DNA from: Desulfocapsa sp. | GTDB taxonomy: Bacteria; Desulfobacterota; Desulfobulbia; Desulfobulbales; Desulfocapsaceae | Direction of reading: 5' to 3' | NCBI GenBank assembly: GCA_030638765.1 | Contig: DAOWDZ010000086.1 | Location: 1 to 5,008 of the forward strand | Length of the DNA: 5,008 nucleotides | In this document: positions 1 to 5,008 of the stretch, piece by piece | How positions within the stretch are numbered: the stretch's first letter is position 1 | Layout of the letters: the number at the start of each line of letters is the position of its first letter | Notes under the pieces: model-generated | What the model was told of the DNA's origin: nothing | Database searches by the model: none | Seen by the model: the letters and a program-made list of their open reading frames with translations, nothing else | Program-made: the position numbers and the translations under genes

Positions 1-95
1 GTGTTGATTGTCACGTTATGACAGAGGCTGGAGAAAAGATGTTTAACACAGGAAAATTTGCTCCCACAGGAGCATCGTCTGCTCAAAAACATTGA
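1..95 (+). CDS. c-type cytochrome, C-terminal end (partial)
   Basis: This is the 3' end of a gene that enters from the left edge. Reading from base 3 gives about 30 residues starting V-D-C-H and ending A-Q-K-H, with a TGA stop at 93-95. The Cys-His pair is the second half of a CxxCH haem-c attachment motif. The codon cut by the edge ends in GT, which fits TGT (Cys) and so completes C-V-D-C-H. The other two frames hit stops almost at once. A haem motif about 27 residues from the C-terminus, 39 bp ahead of a HybA-like Fe-S gene, fits the periplasmic (probably multihaem) cytochrome subunit of an Hmc/Nhc-type redox complex. The number of haems and the exact family cannot be told from this fragment. 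Confidence 0.7.
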   Translation, partial: VDCHVMTEAGEKMFNTGKFAPTGASSAQKH

Positions 96-120
96 TCAGT
101 ACATTCAGTGACCAGTTTTA

Positions 121-127
121 AGAGAGG
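121..127 (+). promoter_or_regulatory. Ribosome binding site that fixes the HybA-like start
   Basis: A purine-rich AGAGAGG lies 7 nt upstream of the ATG at 135. The alternative in-frame GTG at 108 has no such element and would put nine extra residues in front of the Tat signal. The ATG at 135 is therefore preferred. Confidence 0.65.
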
Positions 128-134
128 AAAACAA

Positions 135-1046
135 ATGAAAAAGTTATTTAACCGTAGAAATTTTCTAAAAGGCGGGCTAGCAACGACTGCTGCCGCTGCG
201 GTACTTAAAAATAGTGACTCAGAAGCATCAGGAAATTTTGAAGGATATCCTGATGGAATGGGTGTCTTGGTTGATCTTACCCGTTGTGTAGGCTGTAGAT
301 CATGTGAGGCTGCCTGTAACAAAGAGCAGGAATTACCAGAACCCGCTAAACCATTCACCGATTTTTCCGTTTTTGATGAAATTCATCATGGACAAAAAAG
401 GCGAACAGACGAAACAGCCTATACAGTTGTTAATCGTTACGATGTTCCTGAACTTGACCATCCACTTTTCAGGAAATTTCAATGTAATCATTGTGCAGAA
501 CCTGCATGTCTTACTTCATGCTTTGTTAATGCCTACACGAAAACCCCTGAAGGGGCCGTTATCTATAACCAGAAAGTTTGTGTTGGTTGTAGAACCTGTA
601 TGATTGCATGTCCATTCTATGTACCGACATTCAAGTATTCCAGTGCATTCAATCCAAAAATAATGAAGTGTATTTTTTGTTATGATACACGCTTAAAAGA
701 CGGCAAAGCTCCCGCATGTGTTGAAGCATGTCCACAGGAAGCATTAACCTTCGGAAAACGTACGGATTGTGTAGAAATGGGACGTCAACGTATTCGTGAA
801 ACACCTGGTAAATATGTAGATCATATTTATGGTGAGCATGAGGTTGGTGGTACAGCATGGATGTATCTTTCCAGTGTATCTTTCGACAAAGTAGGATTTG
901 ACACTCATGTACCAAATGAACCAATTATTAATTCTGTAAAAGAATTCCTTGCGATGGTACCAATGGTACTCACAATCTGGCCTGGACTCTTTGTAGGATT
1001 CCACCTTCTTTCCACTCGCAAAGATAAAGTAATTGAAATGGAATAA
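135..1046 (+). CDS. HybA-like periplasmic Fe-S electron-transfer subunit (Tat signal, four [4Fe-4S])
   Basis: This 303-residue protein should carry electrons between the upstream cytochrome and the downstream NrfD-like membrane subunit. The N-terminus has a twin-arginine motif (RRNFLK, residues 7-12) and an Ala-rich stretch, so folded export to the periplasm is expected, with possible cleavage near residue 31. Sixteen cysteines form four cluster sets: C51/54/57/61, C117/120/125/129, C149/152/155/159 and C179/182/195/199. The spacing in the second and fourth sets is typical of the HybA/HmcB/DmsB group. A region around 231-242 (IYGEHEVGGTAW) matches the HybA-type C-terminal domain. A hydrophobic segment at about 270-293 should anchor the protein in the membrane, as in E. 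coli HybA. No hydrogenase subunit is visible, so a role in hydrogen metabolism is not implied. HmcB, NhcB or QrcC-like names are alternatives. Confidence 0.92.
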   Translation: MKKLFNRRNFLKGGLATTAAAAVLKNSDSEASGNFEGYPDGMGVLVDLTRCVGCRSCEAACNKEQELPEPAKPFTDFSVFDEIHHGQKRRTDETAYTVVNRYDVPELDHPLFRKFQCNHCAEPACLTSCFVNAYTKTPEGAVIYNQKVCVGCRTCMIACPFYVPTFKYSSAFNPKIMKCIFCYDTRLKDGKAPACVEACPQEALTFGKRTDCVEMGRQRIRETPGKYVDHIYGEHEVGGTAWMYLSSVSFDKVGFDTHVPNEPIINSVKEFLAMVPMVLTIWPGLFVGFHLLSTRKDKVIEME

Positions 1047-1096
1047 GCAAACGAACTCGAAAAACAAAAAGAAAATGATGAGAAGGAGGAGCAGGT

Positions 1097-1858
1097 ATGA
1101 AACTCTTTTCTAAAGAAAGGCCTGAAATTCCAATCGTCAACCATCTCAAAGAAGATGGTTCAGAATGGACTATCAAAGAAAAACTCTGGCTTGGTTTGAC
1201 CATCTCTGATTATAAAAAACAGTTTTTTAGAAATCCAGTCAACTGGTTGATGATCTTTATTTTTGCTATCGGTGTACCTCTTATTCTTGGACGATATGCT
1301 TTTGGTCTTGGTTGGGTCACACATGCATCCAACGACTATCCCTGGGGACTTTTCCTTGGATTCGGACTTTTTGGAATGGTACCACTTTCAGCCTCAGGCT
1401 TTATGCTCGGCACCACTGTTGAACTCTTTGGCAGAAAAGATTTTCATGCCATTGAACGTTTAGCACTATTAAACGGTCTTCTTGGATATTTCTTTGCTGT
1501 ACTGTTTCTAGAAATTGACCTTGGAATGCCTTGGCGTCTACCCTATCCAATGTTTGTTTCTTTAGGGCCTGCCGCGGTACTTTTCCTCGTTGCCTGGCAC
1601 GTTGCAACATATTTGTCTGTTCAAGTTGCTGAAGTTCTCCCAGCCTTTTTTGAATGGATTGGATGGCTTAAGGGTAAACGTATTATCAGAAAATACGTCT
1701 TAGGACTCACCGTAGCTGGTATTATTCTTTCTACGCTCCATCAAGGTGCCCTTGGTGCACTATTTACGTATGCTCCTGCTAAAGTTCATCCGTTATGGTT
1801 ATCTGTCAATTTTCAATGGACCCACCTTTTTGTTTCATCGCTTTTCGGTGGTCTCTAA
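1097..1858 (+). CDS. HybB/NrfD-family membrane subunit, N-terminal part (disrupted gene)
   Basis: These 253 residues match the first half of HybB-type NrfD-family proteins, which exchange electrons with menaquinone in the membrane. Hydrophobic helices lie at about 48-71, 82-105, 121-142, 152-180 and 200-222, and a sixth begins near 237. The segment LSTLHQGALG (211-220), followed by KVHPLW, corresponds to the LLPTMHQSSMGSL...KVHPLW region of E. coli HybB. The start is well supported by AAGGAGG at 1083-1089, 7 nt before the ATG and 50 bp after the Fe-S gene, so the two are cotranscribed. The reading frame ends at a TAA (1856-1858) inside or just after helix 6, where family members continue. The missing half is found in the same frame from 1895. 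This is probably one gene of about 416 residues that is broken or mis-sequenced. Confidence 0.88.
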   Translation: MKLFSKERPEIPIVNHLKEDGSEWTIKEKLWLGLTISDYKKQFFRNPVNWLMIFIFAIGVPLILGRYAFGLGWVTHASNDYPWGLFLGFGLFGMVPLSASGFMLGTTVELFGRKDFHAIERLALLNGLLGYFFAVLFLEIDLGMPWRLPYPMFVSLGPAAVLFLVAWHVATYLSVQVAEVLPAFFEWIGWLKGKRIIRKYVLGLTVAGIILSTLHQGALGALFTYAPAKVHPLWLSVNFQWTHLFVSSLFGGL

Positions 1859-1894
1859 ACGGTTATCGTTCCTTGATCTCTGAGTATAAATTAC

Positions 1895-2350
1895 ATGAAG
1901 TGGCGCTGTGATGATGAATTTAAAGATAATCTTGACTATATTACCATTGGACTTGCCAAAGGCGCATCCTATGCCATGATCACCTATTTGATCATTAAGA
2001 TTGTTGCTGTTGCTCATGATCAGGAATGGTCTTATCTACTCACAGGATGGGGTAGCTACTACATGCTTGAACTCGGCATTGGCGTAATTCTTCCTATGTT
2101 TATGTTTGCATTTGGTATTAGAAATAAATGGGTAACCTTGATTAGATTCGGTGCTTTCATAGCCGCTGTAGGAATCATCTGGAATCGTCTCAATACTTCT
2201 CTTGTTTGTTATAACTGGCAAATGTACCAGGAGATTCCACACTGGAAAGAAGTATGGATTACAGTTACAATATACGCACTCTATTTCCTTACTTACCGCT
2301 TCATCGTTTATCGTCTTCCAATCGTTTATGGATGGCAGGGTGAAAAATAA
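1895..2350 (+). CDS. HybB/NrfD-family membrane subunit, C-terminal part (disrupted gene)
   Basis: These 151 residues supply the second half of the HybB/NrfD-like protein. They have four helices at about 14-40, 55-76, 80-104 and 118-140, giving the usual ten when joined to the upstream fragment. WNRLNTSLV (96-104), a Trp-containing loop and a final helix ending YRLPIVYGW parallel the C-terminus of E. coli HybB (WRLTYSLVAF ... IRLLPIL). The nominal ATG at 1895 has no convincing Shine-Dalgarno sequence, and helix 1 of this piece is an internal helix of the family, so independent initiation is doubtful. The fragment is in the same frame as the upstream piece, from which it is separated by a TAA (1856-1858) and a TGA (1874-1876). 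The last sense codon is 20 bp before a large hairpin. Confidence 0.8.
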   Translation: MKWRCDDEFKDNLDYITIGLAKGASYAMITYLIIKIVAVAHDQEWSYLLTGWGSYYMLELGIGVILPMFMFAFGIRNKWVTLIRFGAFIAAVGIIWNRLNTSLVCYNWQMYQEIPHWKEVWITVTIYALYFLTYRFIVYRLPIVYGWQGEK

Positions 2351-2369
2351 AGGTTAAGATGTTAAAAAA

Positions 2370-2402
2370 GGCCACAGCTTCTCTTGCAGGGACGCTGTGG
2401 CC
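2370..2402. terminator. Long hairpin terminator after the NrfD-type operon
   Basis: A perfect 9-bp inverted repeat, GGCCACAGC (2370-2378) and GCTGTGGCC (2394-2402), encloses a 15-nt loop that can add a weak inner TCTC/GGGA stem. On the plus strand the tail is only moderately T-rich (ATTCCTTT). On the minus strand the stem is followed directly by six Ts (the A run at 2364-2369). It probably ends transcription of the cytochrome/Fe-S/NrfD unit and may act in both directions. Confidence 0.75.
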
Positions 2403-2432
2403 ATTCCTTTCAAACCTACTGCGAGACATTAA

Positions 2433-3869
2433 ATGAGAGATTTTCTTTCAACAATATCATTGAAACGTGTTTTCTCTCTTTTTACAATCGCTACCATTGG
2501 CTTGCTGTTTATTGTTATTTTCTTTGCGACTAAACAGTATTTCCTCTTTCAACATTGCGAAAAACTCGTTGATTCCAGCCAGCATTTACTCTTTCAGTTT
2601 ACTGGAATCAAAGAACATATCAACGAAACCCTCTTAAGCAACAAAGTTTTAAATACATCAGAGATAAATAAAGAAATCCAGGGACTGGATTCACAACTTC
2701 AAAACATCCTTGATGACATTCTTATTCCTGAAGAATTCAAATTGAATTTCGTCAGTCAGTTAGATCTCGTGAATATCACCGTTGCACTCAGGAATCTTCA
2801 GAATAATTCTGATGGTAACAATGGTGACCAACTTTTAAAAATCTCATCACAATTACGAAAAATAGACTCGAAACTGAATAGCTTCCATCAACTCATCAGT
2901 AGATATACTCAAACCCAGCTTCTGAGTTTACATAAAGCATATGTTGGCTTACTTTCAGTGGTTATCGCCCTTGTGAGTCTTATGCTTTTGATCATAAATC
3001 GATACATAACTTCTCCAATAATTCATTACTGCAAAACATTATCCCCGAATGATAAAGAACCAATTACTCTTTTCTCACTTCATAAAACCATTGAGACCCT
3101 GGGATCAGTTCCTGTTGCTCCAAAAAACGGAGACAAAAGTACTGACAATCAGGAACTCACACACCTTTACAGATACAGCTCAATTGGCCACCTTTTACGT
3201 GGGTTGAGCCACGAATTGACTAACCTTTCTAATGGCGCCATTAATTATACGCAGGCTATCTTGGATTTGAGTGATGATTTCAACTTGGACGAAGACTCAA
3301 AACAACTCGTTCAAAAATTATATATTGAAGAGAAAAGAATGTCGCAGCTATTGACCAATATGATCAGCTTCACAAGTGGAAGTGCACATGGTCAGGCAAA
3401 AATGCAGACAATGGATGACTTTTTTGAAGACATCACCGTACTTGTCCAAAGTACATTTAAAAATGAACAAATTGACCTTAAAATGAATGTAGTCAACCCT
3501 GCATTTATGATAAAAAACCACGTAAGTGACATTCAACTAGTGATATTGTCAGCTCTGCAAAACAGCAGGATAGCGTTAAATGAGAAATTTACCGGCCAAC
3601 CATCTTTACCAGAAAACAAAACAATTACAATGAGTCATCTTGAAAACGACACTCACAATAACGACACTATAATAATTGAAATTATCGATAATGGGGCAAA
3701 CCATGTGACAAGATCATCACAAAAGGATGGCGAAGCTACAACTCCATGGCATAATATGAATTTTTGTAAAGAATTCCTTCAAACTTTTCAAGGTGATTTG
3801 AATTTAAGCAGAGGCACAGATAATACAAATATCTGTTTAATCAGTGTTCCTATATCGAAAAAGCATTAA
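2433..3869 (+). CDS. Two-TM sensor histidine kinase with degenerate ATP lid
   Basis: This 478-residue membrane protein should sense a periplasmic signal and phosphorylate a partner response regulator. TM1 is at about 13-36, followed by a periplasmic region of about 130 residues of unknown fold, then TM2 at about 169-191. A short ITSPI stretch after TM2 recalls the start of a HAMP linker, but no full HAMP is evident. The H-box is clear: SSIGHLLRGLSHELTN, with H260 as the likely phospho-acceptor. The catalytic domain keeps the N-box asparagine (N377 in ALQNSRIAL) and a G1-like IIDNG (D419, G421). The second G1 glycine is absent, and the G2 glycine loop expected near 435-446 reads PWHNMNFCKEF. 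No PAS domain, receiver domain or adjacent regulator is seen. The start ATG has only a weak upstream GAGA. The gene is flanked by terminators and appears monocistronic. Confidence 0.85.
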   Translation: MRDFLSTISLKRVFSLFTIATIGLLFIVIFFATKQYFLFQHCEKLVDSSQHLLFQFTGIKEHINETLLSNKVLNTSEINKEIQGLDSQLQNILDDILIPEEFKLNFVSQLDLVNITVALRNLQNNSDGNNGDQLLKISSQLRKIDSKLNSFHQLISRYTQTQLLSLHKAYVGLLSVVIALVSLMLLIINRYITSPIIHYCKTLSPNDKEPITLFSLHKTIETLGSVPVAPKNGDKSTDNQELTHLYRYSSIGHLLRGLSHELTNLSNGAINYTQAILDLSDDFNLDEDSKQLVQKLYIEEKRMSQLLTNMISFTSGSAHGQAKMQTMDDFFEDITVLVQSTFKNEQIDLKMNVVNPAFMIKNHVSDIQLVILSALQNSRIALNEKFTGQPSLPENKTITMSHLENDTHNNDTIIIEIIDNGANHVTRSSQKDGEATTPWHNMNFCKEFLQTFQGDLNLSRGTDNTNICLISVPISKKH

Positions 3870-3890
3870 ACCTAACATAACATTACAAAT

Positions 3891-3932
3891 AAAAAGCTCC
3901 GCACCTCTAACAAGGTGTACGGAGCTTTTTTT
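3891..3932. terminator. Bidirectional terminator between convergent genes
   Basis: AAAAAGCTCCG (3891-3901) pairs with CGGAGCTTTTT (3920-3930). An inner CACC/GGTG pair, a 2-nt TA bulge and an 8-nt loop complete the hairpin. It has a T run on the plus strand (3926-3932) and, through the A run at 3891-3895, on the minus strand as well. It lies 21 bp after the kinase stop and 19 bp after the mvhD stop, so it can serve both converging transcripts. Confidence 0.9.
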
Positions 3933-3951
3933 ATTTCAAGCAGGAGAAGGT

Positions 3952-4554
3952 TTATTTACTCAATGATGCTAGAGATTTCTCCATTTTGGTATTAATAATT
4001 CCATCAATATGTTCAGCAGTCCAGATACCATCTTTACGAACTGCCTTGGAAGCATTTCCAAAACTCATTCGAACTTTTTGGCTCGAAACTGCATCAAGTG
4101 CTTTTTTAATTCTTTCCTGAACCTCTTCCTTAGACAATCCCTCAGCCTCACCTATGGGACCAAGATCCTTCATGGTTTCAGTAAATTCAGTGATTAATTT
4201 AACAAAAAGTGGTGCTTCAGCTGCAGATGCCCATTGAAGACTAAATCGTTCTTCTCGGATACCTACATCACGTAACACTTTTTTAACAAGTGAATCCATC
4301 CCCATCGCATCATAATTACCAACCTGGTAATGACATTCGCCGAGTTGTCAGCCGCCGGTGAAGATAGCATCGGCTCCTTCTAAAAATCCTTTTAAAACAA
4401 AAGAAGGATCAACTCTTCCTGTGCACATTACACGAACAGTACGCAGGTTTGGCGGGTATTGAAACCGCGATACTCCAGCTGCATCGGCTGCTGCATAACA
4501 ACACCAGTTACAGAGGAACCCTAATATTTTAGGGCTGAATGAATTATCGGCCAT
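3952..4554 (-). CDS. mvhD: Selenocysteine-containing MvhD (hydrogenase/Hdr iron-sulfur subunit)
   Basis: MvhD is a small cytoplasmic [2Fe-2S] protein that passes electrons to HdrA. Read through the in-frame TGA (4348-4350), this gene encodes 200 residues with Sec at position 69. The family pattern is clear: KILGFLCNWCCYAAAD (C15, C18, C19), RVMCTGRVDP (C44), then FTGG-U-QLGECHYQVGN (U69, C74), where most homologues have Cys-x-x-GDCHY. Conserved sequence continues in the same frame on both sides of the TGA, and a SECIS-like hairpin follows it. The start ATG (4552-4554) has GGAG (4563-4566) 8 nt upstream. The gene follows hdrA by 51 bp. About 60 residues after the core (from about 140) form a Lys/Glu-rich extension beyond the usual length of about 140 residues. 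A standard caller would split this gene into two ORFs (4348-4554 and 3952-4305). Confidence 0.93.
4315..4331 (-). promoter_or_regulatory. Candidate bacterial SECIS element in mvhD
   Basis: In the mvhD mRNA, AUUACC and GGUAAU form a perfect 6-bp stem around the 5-nt loop AGGUU. The stem begins 16 nt and the loop 22 nt after the UGA at 4348-4350. This is the position expected for a bacterial SECIS, within the coding region a short distance downstream of the UGA. The loop has a G in its second position, and its AGGU resembles the SelB-recognised loop of E. coli fdhF. The pairing is seen directly; SelB binding is inferred. Confidence 0.7.
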
Positions 4555-4578
4555 ATTATGTTCTCCGTATATCTTTCT

Positions 4579-4593
4579 TTTTAGAATCTAAAA
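4579..4593. repeat. Short AT-rich palindrome in the hdrA-mvhD spacer
   Basis: TTTTAGA and TCTAAAA form a 7-bp inverted repeat around a single central base, within the 51-bp gap between hdrA and mvhD. It is AT-rich and lacks a following T run, so it is a poor terminator. It could be an mRNA hairpin, a protein site or chance. Confidence 0.3.
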
Positions 4594-4605
4594 TTTACTT
4601 AAATA

Positions 4606-5008
4606 TCAGGCTTCCACTTTTTCATCGGAAGATTTATTACCAAATGCTTCAATCTGACAAATCAGCTGTTCATTTGTAAATCCACCCATGGAGATTGCAA
4701 AGGTAGGACAATGAGAAGCACAGATTCCACATGCTTTACAGGAGGCAGAAACAGTTTTTGCTTTACGTTTTTTACCAACTTTTTCCATGACTATAGCGCC
4801 ATAAGGACATAGGCTGGTGCAGATTCCGCACCCTATACAATCGTCCTGTTCAACACTTGATACAATAGGATCAACAGTTACACTTCCTTGAACCAAAGGC
4901 ATTGCAGCTTTAGCAGCAGCTGCCTGAGCCTGAACAATGGTTTCTTCAATCGGTTTTGGCGCATGTGCCAAACCACATATATAGATGCCATCAACAGCAG
5001 CCTCGACA
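4606..5008 (-). CDS. hdrA: HdrA-like FAD/Fe-S protein, C-terminal part (partial)
   Basis: This is the 3' end of a gene entering from the right edge; 133 residues are visible. The segment AVDGIYICGLAHAPKPIEE, followed by an Ala-rich QAQAAAAKAA, is a hallmark of the HdrA flavoprotein near the end of its FAD-binding region. Two [4Fe-4S] motifs follow: CIGCGICTSLCP and CKACGICASHCP, about 33 residues apart. The protein ends with a short FTNEQLICQIEAF tail. HdrA carries the flavin that splits or merges electron pairs in heterodisulfide-reductase-like complexes, and MvhD delivers electrons to it. The adjacent selenoprotein mvhD, on the same strand 51 bp downstream, supports this assignment. A TTG at 4969-4971 could be mistaken for a start, but the frame stays open with conserved HdrA sequence to the window edge. 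The N-terminal domains and partner subunits lie outside. Confidence 0.93.
   Translation of the reverse strand, partial: VEAAVDGIYICGLAHAPKPIEETIVQAQAAAAKAAMPLVQGSVTVDPIVSSVEQDDCIGCGICTSLCPYGAIVMEKVGKKRKAKTVSASCKACGICASHCPTFAISMGGFTNEQLICQIEAFGNKSSDEKVEA

Noticed and set aside
108..134. GTG at 108 as start of the HybA-like protein
   Set aside because: It has no ribosome binding site, and it would place nine extra residues before a standard Tat signal that begins at the ATG at 135.
649..1203. Several minus-strand open frames opposite the HybA-like and NrfD-like genes
   Set aside because: They lie antisense to well-supported genes, lack family motifs, and overlap one another; they are shadows of the real coding strand.
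1595..1610. Sigma-54-like TGGCAC sequence
   Set aside because: The matching TTGC element is not at the required spacing, and the site is inside coding sequence for a membrane helix.
1856..1876. Stop codon recoding (selenocysteine or similar) in the NrfD-type gene
   Set aside because: The first stop is TAA, which is not a Sec codon; the TGA has no cysteine counterpart in HybB, and part of the region fits another frame better.
2384..2413. Possible -35/-10 pair (TTGCAG ... TTTCAA) before the kinase gene
   Set aside because: The -10 match is poor and the -35 lies in the terminator hairpin; support is too weak for a promoter call.
3952..4305. Separate 117-residue gene starting at the ATG at 4303-4305
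   Set aside because: It is the in-frame continuation of mvhD after the Sec codon; the conserved CHYQVGN lies upstream of this ATG, and there is no separate ribosome binding site.
4606..4971. Independent 121-residue two-cluster ferredoxin starting at TTG (4969-4971)
   Set aside because: The frame is open to the window edge, and the upstream residues (AVDGIYICG) belong to HdrA.

Overview
The window looks like part of the chromosome of an anaerobic, AT-rich member of the Desulfobacterota (sulfate-reducer type). The basis is the combination of a periplasmic c-type cytochrome / Tat-exported Fe-S / NrfD-family membrane module with an HdrA-MvhD pair whose MvhD carries a selenocysteine. Lineage is inferred from gene content only; there is no rRNA or other marker here.

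Left part, plus strand (1-2402): the last codons of a c-type cytochrome, whose final CxxCH haem motif is cut by the window edge, are followed by a HybA-like protein with a Tat signal, four [4Fe-4S] clusters and a C-terminal anchor. After that comes a HybB/NrfD-like ten-helix quinone-interacting membrane protein. This gene order resembles the Hmc/Nhc/Hyb type of complex that moves electrons between periplasmic cytochromes and the membrane quinone pool. The membrane subunit is broken near its middle, around 1856-1895: two in-frame stops separate two halves that lie in the same frame and that together make one full-length protein. A long hairpin at 2370-2402 closes the unit.

Middle, plus strand (2433-3869): a single gene for a two-TM sensor histidine kinase with a clear phospho-acceptor histidine but a degenerate ATP-binding lid. 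No response regulator lies beside it. It ends at a bidirectional terminator (3891-3932) shared with the convergent genes on the right.

Right part, minus strand (3952-5008): the C-terminus of HdrA with two [4Fe-4S] motifs, then mvhD. mvhD would be read as two short ORFs by a standard gene caller, but it is one 200-residue selenoprotein: an in-frame TGA at 4348-4350 sits where homologues have a conserved cysteine, and a SECIS-like hairpin follows it at 4315-4331. HdrA and MvhD are cytoplasmic parts of flavin-based electron-bifurcating or confurcating complexes. The window therefore pairs a periplasm/membrane electron-transfer module with a cytoplasmic one, separated by an orphan sensor kinase. 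I see no CRISPR array, tRNA, rRNA, insertion sequence or other mobile element.
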